64,000 nucleotides of DNA from Candidatus Omnitrophota bacterium (GCA_016190205.1 JACPQZ010000045.1:62001-126000); one strand, 5' to 3'. Shown: positions 41,166-49,584, counted from the first letter of the stretch. Notes: generated by a model from the sequence alone, not told the origin. Numbers and translations are program-made.

Positions 41166-42125
41166 CTAATTTGATGGATTCCTCCTAAACGCAGCGATAA
41201 AAAACCCTTCCATCTCGTGCGTAGGCAGGATACGAACCGCCTTCTCAACGGTGGGATGAAATGTCTTGCCCTCCCAACCCTTGAGCCCCCGCATCCAATT
41301 GGGGAAGGGAAGTTTCAGGTCCTCGAGCTCCACCTCTCCATTCATTCTAGTAATCACCTTATCCAGCACCCCCTCATTCTCTTCAGGGGCGTAGGTACAC
41401 GTAGAGTAAACAAGCCTCCCGCCCGCCTTGAGGGCCTTGAGGCCCGAAAAGAGAAGCCGGGTCTGCTTGCGCGCCATCTCCCGCACCTTGGCAGGCTTCC
41501 AAAAGCGGTACGTTCTCGGCTCATTCGTATCAAACCTCCCCTCTGCCGAGCAGGGGGCATCCACCAACACCCGGTCAAAACGTCCCGGAAACTTGCGCCC
41601 CAGACCTTCTCCATATGCGCACATGAGGCTCACGTTGCGGGCGCCCATGAGTTCCACATTGGCTTTGAGTTTAAAAAACCGCACCCTGTTGTTGTCATTA
41701 GCAAGGATACCGCCCTCACCGCCCATGAGGGCCGCCAACTGCGTTGTTTTACTCCCCGGAGCGGCTGTCAAATCCAGCACATCCTCGCCGGGTTTTGGGT
41801 CCAAGATTAAGGCAGGAACCATGCTGGAGAGCCCCTGGATGTACAACCTGCCCTCTTGATAGGCAGGAGCCCTCTGCAGGTCTCGCGTAAGCTCCTGCGG
41901 CAGGATAAAGGCATCCGGGTACCAAGAAACCCTGCCCAAATGAAATCCCTGCGACTTCAGCTCCTCACGGAGCCTTTCGGGAGTTTCTTTTAACCTGTTT
42001 GCACGGAAGGTGAGGGGCCTTTCGGAGGCGAATAGCCTGACGCTAGCCTCGTAACGGCCCCGAGGAAAGATCTCCCGAAGACGATCTAAAAACAGGGGGG
42101 GTAGGCTATGGCTACTTTTGTGCAT
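41166..42125 (-). CDS. RsmB/NOL1/NOP2/Sun-type RNA (cytosine-5) methyltransferase
   Basis: SAM-dependent methyltransferase of 319 residues. LTFRANRLKETPERL at the N-terminus, SAM loop VLDLTAAPGSKTTQLA near 118, and two Cys motifs, VDAPCSAEGRF and VYSTCTYAPEENE (catalytic), define the m5C RNA methyltransferase group. There is no PUA or NusB domain, so the exact target (rRNA or tRNA) is open. It is one of the few minus-strand genes; its stop lies five bases from the third hairpin repeat. Confidence 0.9.
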   Translation of the reverse strand: MHKSSHSLPPLFLDRLREIFPRGRYEASVRLFASERPLTFRANRLKETPERLREELKSQGFHLGRVSWYPDAFILPQELTRDLQRAPAYQEGRLYIQGLSSMVPALILDPKPGEDVLDLTAAPGSKTTQLAALMGGEGGILANDNNRVRFFKLKANVELMGARNVSLMCAYGEGLGRKFPGRFDRVLVDAPCSAEGRFDTNEPRTYRFWKPAKVREMARKQTRLLFSGLKALKAGGRLVYSTCTYAPEENEGVLDKVITRMNGEVELEDLKLPFPNWMRGLKGWEGKTFHPTVEKAVRILPTHEMEGFFIAAFRRNPSN

Positions 42126-42229
42126 ATATATAAACGCACATTTGACTTACTAAGATCTTCTTTCTGCAAAAAAAGTTTGCTCGACATTTGGTATCACTGC
42201 AAACCGTGTGGCATACTTCATAGGTTTAT

Positions 42230-42844
42230 ATGATAGCTCAAGCCGGTGCTCAAATGCTAAGAAAGTTGAAGATCGTTGTTATAGCGGTAACGCTCATACT
42301 CCCACAGGGGGGGCTCCATACATGGGCGGGGGATGTGACGGGCGAACCGATGGCTCTCGTCCGCGATCTCCCCGTACAGGATCTGAACCAGGCATCCGGC
42401 TTTATTGGGCTCGATGCGGCGCTTTTTTCAGACCAAGAGTATTCTATCGTTAATAACCTGGCCTCGTCCCCTCTGGGAGACCAGATGTTCTTCTATGCAC
42501 GCAACCCAAAGTGGTCCAGCCCCACCCCGGGCATACCCGTCCTCAACAAGACGCTTCGGGCCTTCGGCCAAATCCCGGGGATGAAAAGGGAGCTATCCGT
42601 GGTATTCGTATCCGACAAAACCTTCTATGACGACCTGCCCAAGAAAAAGCGCCTCATGGCCCGTCTTTTAAAGCCCATCGCGATCGGGCCGCTTAAAAGG
42701 GTATTCATCATCCCCGCACAGGATCTGCCACGCGATTTGATACCCGTCATAGCCTTTGAACTCCTCCGTACGCAGGGCGATCTCTCTCACGTCAATCCCT
42801 CCATCCGCCTGGCCCTTCAGCACCTGAAGGCTGTTGAGAGCTAA
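42230..42844 (+). CDS. Exported protein of unknown function
   Basis: This 204-residue protein (ATG 42230; ATG 42254 is the alternative) has an N-terminal signal, LKIVVIAVTLILPQGGLHTWA. The mature part has LPKKKRLMARLLKPIAIGPLKRV-type basic stretches and ends in ALQHLKAVES. No known domain is recognised. A promoter-like TTGGTA-18-CATACT at 42188-42217 leaves a very short leader. It diverges from the methyltransferase gene. Confidence 0.6.
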   Translation: MIAQAGAQMLRKLKIVVIAVTLILPQGGLHTWAGDVTGEPMALVRDLPVQDLNQASGFIGLDAALFSDQEYSIVNNLASSPLGDQMFFYARNPKWSSPTPGIPVLNKTLRAFGQIPGMKRELSVVFVSDKTFYDDLPKKKRLMARLLKPIAIGPLKRVFIIPAQDLPRDLIPVIAFELLRTQGDLSHVNPSIRLALQHLKAVES

Positions 42845-42856
42845 ATCTCTTCCGAC

Positions 42857-42885
42857 TTGTCCCATCCCTCAAGCCGTATTATAAT
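42857..42885 (+). promoter_or_regulatory. Promoter of the small lipoprotein gene
   Basis: TTGTCC at 42857-42862, 17-bp spacer and perfect TATAAT at 42880-42885, 39 bases before ATG 42924. Confidence 0.65.
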
Positions 42886-42923
42886 CTCCCCATTGAGTCG
42901 GTTTTACCTGGGGAGAAACCGTC

Positions 42924-43061
42924 ATGAAGCAGGGAGCTATCTGGATACTTCTCGCCGCGCTAACCCTAATGGCCGCCGGCTGCGGGGAGACCGTCAGGGG
43001 GGCAGGTAACGATGTGCGCAGGATGGGGAGGGGATTCAAAACCATCTTCGTCTCTGACTAA
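42924..43061 (+). CDS. Entericidin-like small lipoprotein, 45 residues
   Basis: MKQGAIWILLAALTLMAAGC gives a lipobox with the lipidated Cys at residue 20. The mature peptide ETVRGAGNDVRRMGRGFKT resembles entericidin-type lipoproteins, which often contain G-x-G-x-D and similar repeats. GGGGAGAAACC precedes the start, and a strong promoter is upstream. Envelope stress or structural roles are known for entericidin B only. Confidence 0.7.
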   Translation: MKQGAIWILLAALTLMAAGCGETVRGAGNDVRRMGRGFKTIFVSD

Positions 43062-43089
43062 ACGGCAGGATATAAGGCAGTAGTGAGGC

Positions 43090-43587
43090 ATGGCTCGCGA
43101 CAATTCCTTTGACATCGAGAGCGTCGTTGACCTGCAGGAGGTCGACAACGGGGTCAATCAGGCACACAAAGAAATCGCCAACCGGTTTGACTTCAAGGGT
43201 TCGGATACTACCCTCACGTTTGATCGCGAGCAAAAAACACTCATCCTGGAATCTGAGGACGAATTTAAAGTAAAAAGCGCGGTGGACATCCTGCTCACCC
43301 GGCTTGCCAAGAGGGGGGTTTCGCCGAAATCCCTTATCCTGGATGAACCGGAATCTGCGCCAGGAGGGCGCGCAAAACAGAAGGCCACGATCCAGCAGGG
43401 GATCTCCAAAGAGAAGGCGCAGGAGATCAACGTGTTCATCAAGAGCCTAAAGCTCAAAGTGCAGGTCCAAATTCAAGAAGACAAGATGCGGGTATTCGGC
43501 CGCAGTAGAGACGAATTGCAGCTCGTCATTAATGCATTGAAGGAAAAAGAGTTAAGTATTCCTCTTACCTTTACAAACTACCGTTAA
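43090..43587 (+). CDS. yajQ: YajQ family nucleotide-binding protein
   Basis: This 165-residue protein contains MARDNSFDIESVVDLQEVDN, HKEIANRFDFKGSDTTL and the C-terminal KEKELSIPLTFTNYR, nearly diagnostic of YajQ. YajQ members bind c-di-GMP in Xanthomonas and act with a transcription factor; in other bacteria other nucleotides or tRNA are reported. Here it lies near other c-di-GMP genes. A terminator follows. Confidence 0.93.
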   Translation: MARDNSFDIESVVDLQEVDNGVNQAHKEIANRFDFKGSDTTLTFDREQKTLILESEDEFKVKSAVDILLTRLAKRGVSPKSLILDEPESAPGGRAKQKATIQQGISKEKAQEINVFIKSLKLKVQVQIQEDKMRVFGRSRDELQLVINALKEKELSIPLTFTNYR

Positions 43588-43604
43588 GGGATGGTATACT
43601 TATA

Positions 43605-43630
43605 AAGCCCCCAAGGACAGGGGGCTTTTA
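43605..43630 (+). terminator. Rho-independent terminator after yajQ
   Basis: AAGCCCCC and GGGGGCTTTT around a short loop, then T-run. Confidence 0.85.
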
Positions 43631-43675
43631 CTTCGCTTATCGAAGTAAAAGGACGAGCAACTTTAAGGAGAATTT

Positions 43676-44281
43676 ATGGGAGCAAGATCTCGAATTCGTA
43701 ACTCCAATCACCTGCAACGCGCGATCGGAGTCATGGGCTCGGGCGACGGGATCATCTCCAGAGCCAACCGTCTGAAAGCCCAGCGCGTGGGCGCCGCCAT
43801 TGCCAAGGCGGGCTTCATCCTCGCCACCGGAGGTTGCAGCGGGCTCCCGTATGACGCGGCGCGTGGGGCCTACGAGGCCGGCGGTTTCGTTATTGGGATC
43901 TCGCCCGCCATCAATTACTTTGAGCACGTACAGCGCTATCATTTTCCAACCAAGTTCTATCACCTCCTCATCTATTCGGGGATGGGCTTTATCGAGCGGG
44001 ATGTCTTAAACATCCGCACGAGCGAGGCCATCATCACCATAGCCGGCCGGTCCGGAACCCTGAACGAGTTCTCTATCGCCTATGACGAGGGCAAGAACAT
44101 CGGGGTCCTCACCAAGACGGGGGGGGTGAGCGATCAAATCCAGGACATGGCGCAAGGTTTCGTCCGCTCCGGCAAGAGAACAGAGACGCAGATTGTCTAC
44201 GATTCGGACCCTGAAAAACTAGTCCAAAAGCTCATCAGCTCGCTTGAGATCAAACGTCCGTACTGGCCTAAGCTGAGGTAA
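43676..44281 (+). CDS. LOG/SLOG-family Rossmann protein
   Basis: This 201-residue protein has IGVMGSGDG, ATGGCSGLPYDAARGAYEAGG and AGRSGTLNEFSIAYDEGKNIGVL, a pattern of LOG/TIGR00725-like nucleotide-binding Rossmann proteins. The classic cytokinin-activating PGGxGTxxE motif reads AGRSGTLNE, so it may not be a LOG phosphoribohydrolase. The start is ATG 43676 with AAGGAG. It is monocistronic between two terminators. Confidence 0.75.
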   Translation: MGARSRIRNSNHLQRAIGVMGSGDGIISRANRLKAQRVGAAIAKAGFILATGGCSGLPYDAARGAYEAGGFVIGISPAINYFEHVQRYHFPTKFYHLLIYSGMGFIERDVLNIRTSEAIITIAGRSGTLNEFSIAYDEGKNIGVLTKTGGVSDQIQDMAQGFVRSGKRTETQIVYDSDPEKLVQKLISSLEIKRPYWPKLR

Positions 44282-44287
44282 AAGAAA

Positions 44288-44317
44288 CAGACACGCATGT
44301 GTGTCTGCTATTTTTTT
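44288..44317 (+). terminator. Rho-independent terminator
   Basis: CAGACAC, GCAT loop, GTGTGTCTG, then seven T. It isolates the SOS operon from upstream transcription. Confidence 0.88.
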
Positions 44318-44320
44318 CCA

Positions 44321-44349
44321 TTGACAACCTAACATATGTTAGGTATCCT
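44321..44349 (+). promoter_or_regulatory. lexA promoter with 18-bp palindromic operator between -35 and -10
   Basis: Perfect TTGACA at 44321-44326, 17-bp spacer, TATCCT at 44344-44349. The spacer is a perfect palindrome, ACCTAACATATGTTAGGT (44327-44344), exactly where a repressor would block polymerase. It is the natural candidate for the LexA box of this organism and differs from the CTGT-N8-ACAG and CGAAC-N4-GTTCG classes. Transcription start is expected near 44356, three bases before the ATG. Confidence 0.85.
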
Positions 44350-44358
44350 AGGAGCGCC

Positions 44359-44982
44359 ATGGAACAGCTGACGGCAAGACAAGGCGAGATCTTAGGCTTC
44401 ATACGGGCCTTCATAGACCGGCACGGTTATCCTCCCACCGTGCGGGAGATCGGCCGGCATTTCAGGATTCAGTCCAGCAGCGTGTTTGACCACTTAGAGG
44501 CCCTGAAAAGAAAGGGGCATCTCGAAAAGCAAGGCTTTAAGCCGCGCGCCCTGCGCATCCGGGACGATCGGGGGGTCGAAGGGCCCGTTACATACAGCGA
44601 AGAGGAATCGGTCCTGGTTCCCATCGTGGGGCGCGTGGCGGCGGGCCTTCCCATCCTGGCCGAGGAAAACATCGAGGAGCGCGTGCCCCTCCCGCAGCGG
44701 CTGGTGCGGCATAAAAACTCCTTCCTCCTGCGCGTGCAGGGAGACAGCATGACCGGCTCCGGCATCCTGGATGGAGACCACGTCATCGTGCGCCCCCAGG
44801 CCTGGGCCAACCACGGAGACATCGTGGTGGTGCGCATGGAAGACGAGGCCACCGTCAAAAAACTCGACATGTCCCGCGACAAAATCTTCCTCGTGCCCAC
44901 CAACCCCGCCTACAAGCCCATGCCCGCCAAACCGAACACCCTCATCCTCGGAAAAGTGGTGGGGCTGATTAGGGGATATTAA
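44359..44982 (+). CDS. lexA: LexA repressor
   Basis: SOS repressor-protease of 207 residues. The winged-helix N-terminus begins LTARQGEILGFIRAFI and has YPPTVREIGRHF. The autocleavage bond is A95-G96 (VAAGLP), and the catalytic pair is S130 in GDSMTGSG and K167 in TVKKLDM. Start ATG 44359 with AGGAG. It precedes a small gene, dinB and a UvrD-type helicase, all in the same direction, so one operator may govern the cluster. Confidence 0.95.
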   Translation: MEQLTARQGEILGFIRAFIDRHGYPPTVREIGRHFRIQSSSVFDHLEALKRKGHLEKQGFKPRALRIRDDRGVEGPVTYSEEESVLVPIVGRVAAGLPILAEENIEERVPLPQRLVRHKNSFLLRVQGDSMTGSGILDGDHVIVRPQAWANHGDIVVVRMEDEATVKKLDMSRDKIFLVPTNPAYKPMPAKPNTLILGKVVGLIRGY

Positions 44983-45002
44983 CAGGGGTTTGAGGCTTCA
45001 AA

Positions 45003-45269
45003 TTGAAACCTCATGTTTCCATGCTAGAGAGAATCCATCAGGAGATCGAGGTTGGGGCCATTTTCAAAGGACACCAAACCCGGCCCGTCTGGTTTATATG
45101 GAACAAGCGTAAGGTCCCCATTCAAGAGGTGACTTATACCTGGTCCGACCGGGAGGGCAAGGCCCGCATCCAGTATTTTGCCGTTTCAGACGGGGCCAAT
45201 ATCTACGAGCTCGCCCTCGACTGCCACGAGCTCACCTGGCACCTCTTGAGGGTCTACTCAGACGGCTGA
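45003..45269 (+). CDS. Small unknown protein in the SOS cluster
   Basis: This 88-residue protein starts at TTG 45003 with GAGG at 44992; ATG 45021 is an alternative. The core RPVWFIWNKRKVPIQEVTYTW and a second strand RIQYFAVSDGANIYELALD suggest a small beta-rich domain. It resembles proteins found beside dinB in other bacteria (DUF6504-like pattern), a tentative link. It ends six bases before dinB. A role in damage tolerance is inferred from position. Confidence 0.6.
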   Translation: MKPHVSMLERIHQEIEVGAIFKGHQTRPVWFIWNKRKVPIQEVTYTWSDREGKARIQYFAVSDGANIYELALDCHELTWHLLRVYSDG

Positions 45270-45275
45270 AATGAC

Positions 45276-46622
45276 ATGCCCGAACGCCACATCCTGCACA
45301 TTGACATGGACGCCTTCTTTGCGTCCGTCGAGCAGGCCGCGAACCCCCGCCTGCGTGGTAAACCCGTCATCGTGGGGGGAAACCGCTCATACCGCAGTGT
45401 CGTGGCTACCGCCTCGTACGAGGCACGGGCCTTCGGGGTCAAGACCGGCATGCCGCTGGGGGAGGGGCTTCGACTCTGCCCGCAGGCCATCCTCATCCCG
45501 GGAGACACGGCTAAATATGCCGACACCGCCCGCCGGATCTTTACTCTCCTAAACGACCTCTCTCCCGCCGTGGAAGTCTTTTCAATTGATGAGGCCTTCA
45601 TAGACCTCACCCACGTGCATGGACCGCTCTCCCCACCGGCTCCGCCTATGGGACTTCCTCGCCGACCCACCTTTGGTGGGTGCCCCGGCTCGGTCGCCGA
45701 TCCTGTCGAAGCCGCCTACCTCATGAAGGCCATGATCCGCCACCACTTCAAGCTCACGGCATCCGTGGGCATCGGCCCCAACAAGCTCATCGCAAAACTC
45801 GCGAGCGGCCTTAAGAAGCCGGACGGCCTGGTATGGATTCCGCAGGCCCAGGTCCAGGCTGCCCTGGAAAACCTCCCCGTAGATGAGCTCTGCGGGATCG
45901 GCCCGCGCACGAAGGGGCATCTGCTGAACCTGGGGGTCACCACCTGCGGGGGGCTAGCCCAAATTCCCATCCGGCTCCTCCACCAAAAGTTTGGTATAAT
46001 ATGGGGCGATTTGCTACACAAGATGTCTCAAGGAGTTAGCGAAAGCCCTGTGGTGCCTTATACGCAAGCGCCTGAAGCCAAATCCATGGGGCACTCGCAC
46101 ACCTTAAACCACGACGCGCGGGACCGCGAAGACATTGAGACCACGATCCAGATGCTTGCTGAAAAAGTGGGGCGCCGCCTGCGCCGCGACAAGATGCAGG
46201 GGAAGGTAGTGACCCTGGTCGTCAGGCTCGCGGGCTTTGAGACCTTTGTGCGGCAAGAGGTGCAGCCGGCCCCCATTGATTCGGGCGCAGCCATCACACA
46301 GGCAGCCATGGCCATCTTTGACGACATGGGCTGGAGGGGCAGGCCCGTGCGCATGCTGGGCGTAAGCGCAGGCGCCCTCACCGCCCGCGGCGTCCGCCAG
46401 CTCGAGCTCTTCGAGGAGGAGCGGGGCGAGCGCAGGCTCATCGAGGCCCTGGACCGGATCCGAGACAAATACGGGGAGCGGGCCATTGCCCCGGCCACCC
46501 TGGCGTATTCACAAGTCTGGGACGACCACTACGCACTGAAAGGGCATGGAAGGCTGACGCCCCGGGCCGTGATTCGTGAATCTCCGCCTGAGGCGGACCC
46601 GCTGTTGCGGGGTGAATCGTGA
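45276..46622 (+). CDS. dinB: DNA polymerase IV (Y-family)
   Basis: Translesion polymerase of 448 residues. Metal ligands sit in HIDMDAFFASVE (D10, D12) and SIDEAFIDL (Asp-Glu). KPVIVGGNRSYRSVVATASYEAR, LTASVGIGPNKLIAKLAS and GIGPRTKGHLLNLG are typical. An extra Pro-rich stretch of about 26 residues (GPLSPPAPPMGLPRRP onwards, ~116-141) is inserted after DLTHVH; its DNA carries a CCCACC/GGTGGG hairpin. The C-terminal tail IRESPPEADPLLRGES is encoded by heptad repeats, with no clear beta-clamp peptide at the end; QLELF at ~398 may serve. Confidence 0.93.
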   Translation: MPERHILHIDMDAFFASVEQAANPRLRGKPVIVGGNRSYRSVVATASYEARAFGVKTGMPLGEGLRLCPQAILIPGDTAKYADTARRIFTLLNDLSPAVEVFSIDEAFIDLTHVHGPLSPPAPPMGLPRRPTFGGCPGSVADPVEAAYLMKAMIRHHFKLTASVGIGPNKLIAKLASGLKKPDGLVWIPQAQVQAALENLPVDELCGIGPRTKGHLLNLGVTTCGGLAQIPIRLLHQKFGIIWGDLLHKMSQGVSESPVVPYTQAPEAKSMGHSHTLNHDARDREDIETTIQMLAEKVGRRLRRDKMQGKVVTLVVRLAGFETFVRQEVQPAPIDSGAAITQAAMAIFDDMGWRGRPVRMLGVSAGALTARGVRQLELFEEERGERRLIEALDRIRDKYGERAIAPATLAYSQVWDDHYALKGHGRLTPRAVIRESPPEADPLLRGES

Positions 46623-46625
46623 ATC
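46569..46625. repeat. GTGAATC heptads around the dinB stop
   Basis: GTGATTC, GTGAATC at 46569-46582 and GTGAATC, GTGAATC at 46612-46625, with a TCCGCCTGAGGCGGA palindrome between. The dinB stop TGA lies in the second block. Confidence 0.75.
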
Positions 46626-46638
46626 GCAAACTGCACCC

Positions 46639-48678
46639 ATGACAAAAAAATACACGCTTAAAACAGCGAACGCACAGCTCCAGACCAAAATCCCTTACGA
46701 CAAGGAGCTTAATCCCGAACAGCTTAAGGTCGTACTGGAAGGGGATGGGCGCTGTCTTGTGCTGGCAGGAGCCGGAAGCGGCAAGACGCGCACCTTGATC
46801 TACCGTGTCGCATACCTCTTGGAGCGGGGCGTTCCGGCCGAGTACATTCTCCTCGTAACGTTTACCAACAAGGCGGCCGCGGAGATGAAAACCAGGGTCC
46901 AGGAGCTCTTGCGCTACGAGCCCCAGGGTCTTTGGTGCGGCACCTTCCACCATGTCGGCAACCGCTCGATCCGCATGTTCGCCAAGGAGCTGAATCTCTC
47001 CCCGCAATTCGGTATCTTAGACGAGGAGGACAGCCGCGACCTTTTTAAATCCTGCATCCAGGGACTCCATTTAAAGACCACCGAGCGCCGCTTTCCTAAA
47101 CCCGGCATCGTCCAGGCCCTCATTAGCTACGCGCGCAACGCCTGCCTTACCATCGAGCAGGCCCTGGAAAAGCGTTATCCCTATTTCCTGCACCTCGCGA
47201 AGGAGATCCAAGAAGTACAGGCGCTCTATGAAAAGCGCAAGCAAGGCTCCAGCAACTTGGATTACGACGACCTCCTCTCGCGCTGGATCGAGCTCATGGA
47301 GCTCCACCCCCACGCCCGGCAAAAGCTCACGCGCCAGTTCCGTTACGTTTTGGTGGACGAATATCAGGATACCAACCGCCTGCAATACCAGATCATCGAC
47401 CACCTGACCGCGTATCATCAAAATCTTCTCGTGGTAGGCGACGACGCCCAGAGCATTTATTCCTTCCGGGCGGCCGAGATCCGGAACATCCTGGATTTTC
47501 CCAAGCATTTCGACCAGACCAAAATCTTCAAGCTCGAGACCAACTACCGCTCCACTCCCCAGATCCTGGACCTCGCCAACGAAAGCATCACGCACAACGC
47601 CAAGCAATTTCCAAAAAAGCTCAAGGCCGTGAAGGGGCTTGGGGAAAAGCCCGCGTGGGTGGCCGTCAAAGACCCCACACAGCAGTCCCAATTCATTGCA
47701 CAGCGCATCCTGGAACTGCGCGACGAGGGGGTGGGCCTGAAAGACATCGCCGTCTTATTCCGCGCCCGCTACCAGTCTGCGGAGCTGGAACTGGAGCTCG
47801 TCAAGCGGGACATCCCGTACGTCGTCAGGGGCGGCGTCCGGTTTTTCGAGCAGGCGCATATCAAGGACGTCGTCTCGCACCTTAAGATCCTCGTTAATCC
47901 CCAGGATGAGCTGGCCTGGACTCGGGCCCTGGGCCTTCAGCCGGGCATCGGAAGCCAAACGGCCGAGAAAATCTGGCAGAAGTTTTCCAAGGGCGCGCAG
48001 GATTTGGATATAATATTTGAAGCTCGGTTCGCGCAGGAGGTTCCGCCGAGGGCGCAGGCGGGCTTCGGCAAGTTCAAGCGGCTCATGGCGAAGCTCCATA
48101 AACCGGAGCTTTTGAAGCATCCGGACGCTCTGGTCGAGGAGATCATCCAATCAGGCTACGACGCCTATGTGCGGGAAAATTTCGAAAACGCCGCCGACCG
48201 CCTGGATGACCTCAAGGAACTGGCGAATTTCGCGCATACGTACGAATCCCTCAAGGATTTCCTGACGGATCTTACGCTGCGCGAGGGCTTCCGGGGAGAG
48301 ACCATCCTGGGCGCGGGCCGTGAGGAGGCGGACGACGAATACCTCGTCCTTTCCACCATCCACCAGGCCAAGGGGCTGGAGTGGAAGGCGGTGATCTTGA
48401 TCGGCCTCGGGGAGGGCCTTTTTCCCCATCCTAAGGCATTTGAAGAAACGGACGATCTGGAAGAAGAGCGCCGGCTATTCTACGTGGCGTCCACTCGGGC
48501 AAAGGACGAGCTGTATCTCGTGCACACCCAGACTCGTTTCGATTACGAATGGGGAGACATCATCGTGCGGCCGTCGCTCTTTCTGGAAGAGCTGCCCGGC
48601 CGGGTCTATGAAAGATGGGAAGTGAATCAGGAGGCAAAAGAAAAGGGTGATGAGCTTACGATTGACTATACCGAATAA
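46639..48678 (+). CDS. UvrD/PcrA/Rep-type DNA helicase
   Basis: SF1A helicase of 679 residues. Q-motif LNPEQLKVV, Walker A GAGSGKT (44-50), VTFTNKAAAEM, DYDDLL, Walker B LVDEYQDTN, VVGDDAQSIYSFRAAE, LETNYRS, and the late motifs STIHQAKGLEW and FYVASTRAKD are all present in order. It unwinds DNA in repair or displaces RecA. Start ATG 46639; the frame upstream overlaps dinB. UvrD, PcrA and Rep cannot be told apart by motif alone. The location suggests SOS control. Confidence 0.93.
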   Translation: MTKKYTLKTANAQLQTKIPYDKELNPEQLKVVLEGDGRCLVLAGAGSGKTRTLIYRVAYLLERGVPAEYILLVTFTNKAAAEMKTRVQELLRYEPQGLWCGTFHHVGNRSIRMFAKELNLSPQFGILDEEDSRDLFKSCIQGLHLKTTERRFPKPGIVQALISYARNACLTIEQALEKRYPYFLHLAKEIQEVQALYEKRKQGSSNLDYDDLLSRWIELMELHPHARQKLTRQFRYVLVDEYQDTNRLQYQIIDHLTAYHQNLLVVGDDAQSIYSFRAAEIRNILDFPKHFDQTKIFKLETNYRSTPQILDLANESITHNAKQFPKKLKAVKGLGEKPAWVAVKDPTQQSQFIAQRILELRDEGVGLKDIAVLFRARYQSAELELELVKRDIPYVVRGGVRFFEQAHIKDVVSHLKILVNPQDELAWTRALGLQPGIGSQTAEKIWQKFSKGAQDLDIIFEARFAQEVPPRAQAGFGKFKRLMAKLHKPELLKHPDALVEEIIQSGYDAYVRENFENAADRLDDLKELANFAHTYESLKDFLTDLTLREGFRGETILGAGREEADDEYLVLSTIHQAKGLEWKAVILIGLGEGLFPHPKAFEETDDLEEERRLFYVASTRAKDELYLVHTQTRFDYEWGDIIVRPSLFLEELPGRVYERWEVNQEAKEKGDELTIDYTE

Positions 48679-49264
48679 AATCCGTGCCGCTGCGCGGATC
48701 CTGGGTTTTTCGGCAGCCCTTGCGGGCTTAGGGTTTGTGTGCTGGGCCGTGTACGAGCTTACCTATAAAGACTTCACCGCTATCGTAGCACCCGTACCTG
48801 ATTCGGGAATGACCCTGGTTACTCGCGCGGATCAATTGGGTGAGGGCCATTTCGGCGCAGCGCGCGCAGGCGGAAGACGCCATCAGGGGCTGGATCTTTT
48901 AGCTCCCCTGGAAAGCCCGGTCAAGGCAGCCAAAGGAGGTACCGTCGCGTATTCCGGAAAAAGTGCCAAGGGGATGGGGGAATACATCGTCATCGAACAC
49001 GGCAAAGGAGTGAAAACCCTGTACGGCCACCTGGACGAGCGGTTTGTCGAAACCGGGGCGCGTGTGCGCCAGGGAGATACGATCGGCGCGGTGGGAAAGA
49101 CGGGAAATGCGAAGCACTCGGCGATTAAACCGCATCTCCATTTCGAACTCGTGATTGACGGAACTCCCGTGGACCCCGCCTCTCAAGAATGGCTGGCCCG
49201 GTTGTACACCATTGAAAGACCTCCCAGGCCCCCTGCAAACCGCCAGGCAACGGGGGGGCGGTGA
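48650..49264 (+). CDS. M23-family peptidoglycan peptidase (LytM type)
   Basis: This 204-residue protein has an N-terminal membrane helix, ILGFSAALAGLGFVCWAVYEL. The LytM domain has the zinc ligands in HQGLDLLAP and HLHFELV, with TLYGHLDERFV between. It probably cleaves peptide cross-bridges or acts as an activator of amidases from the membrane. The start is ATG 48650 (GTG three bases upstream possible), overlapping the helicase by 29 bp. Confidence 0.88.
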   Translation: MSLRLTIPNKIRAAARILGFSAALAGLGFVCWAVYELTYKDFTAIVAPVPDSGMTLVTRADQLGEGHFGAARAGGRRHQGLDLLAPLESPVKAAKGGTVAYSGKSAKGMGEYIVIEHGKGVKTLYGHLDERFVETGARVRQGDTIGAVGKTGNAKHSAIKPHLHFELVIDGTPVDPASQEWLARLYTIERPPRPPANRQATGGR

Positions 49265-49584
49265 TGACCCCTCCACCCCAAACGGACATCCCGCGAAGCC
49301 CTTTTACCAGCCAAACCAGGATCCGCGTCCCGCGCAAAAAAACCCCGCCCGAGGTGGCCGTCGTCAACGAAGACGGCTGCACGGGCTGCGAGGCTTGTAT
49401 CATTTTCTGCCCGGTCGATTGCATCGACAAGATCATGGGCGAAACCCCGAACGCCCCCACTGGGATCGTCCGCATCTACGAGCCGACCTGCATCGGCTGC
49501 AAACTCTGCGTCAAGGCCTGCCCGTGGGATGCCATTGACATGTACAAAACCGATCCTGCAACGGGAACAGCGGCGCGCGCTTAG
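49264..49584 (+). CDS. Two-cluster 4Fe-4S ferredoxin-like protein
   Basis: This 106-residue protein carries two CxxCxxCxxxCP motifs, CTGCEACIIFCP and CIGCKLCVKACP, each followed by an I/W-D-x-I segment of bacterial ferredoxins. A basic N-terminal ~35 residues and a short C-terminal tail are extra. Its stop overlaps the convergent SuhB-type gene by 4 bp. A partner enzyme is not visible nearby. Confidence 0.88.
   Translation: MTPPPQTDIPRSPFTSQTRIRVPRKKTPPEVAVVNEDGCTGCEACIIFCPVDCIDKIMGETPNAPTGIVRIYEPTCIGCKLCVKACPWDAIDMYKTDPATGTAARA

Noticed and set aside
45640-45700. Insertion sequence or intein in dinB
   Set aside because: The extra segment is only ~26 codons, with no transposase, splice motifs or target duplication visible.
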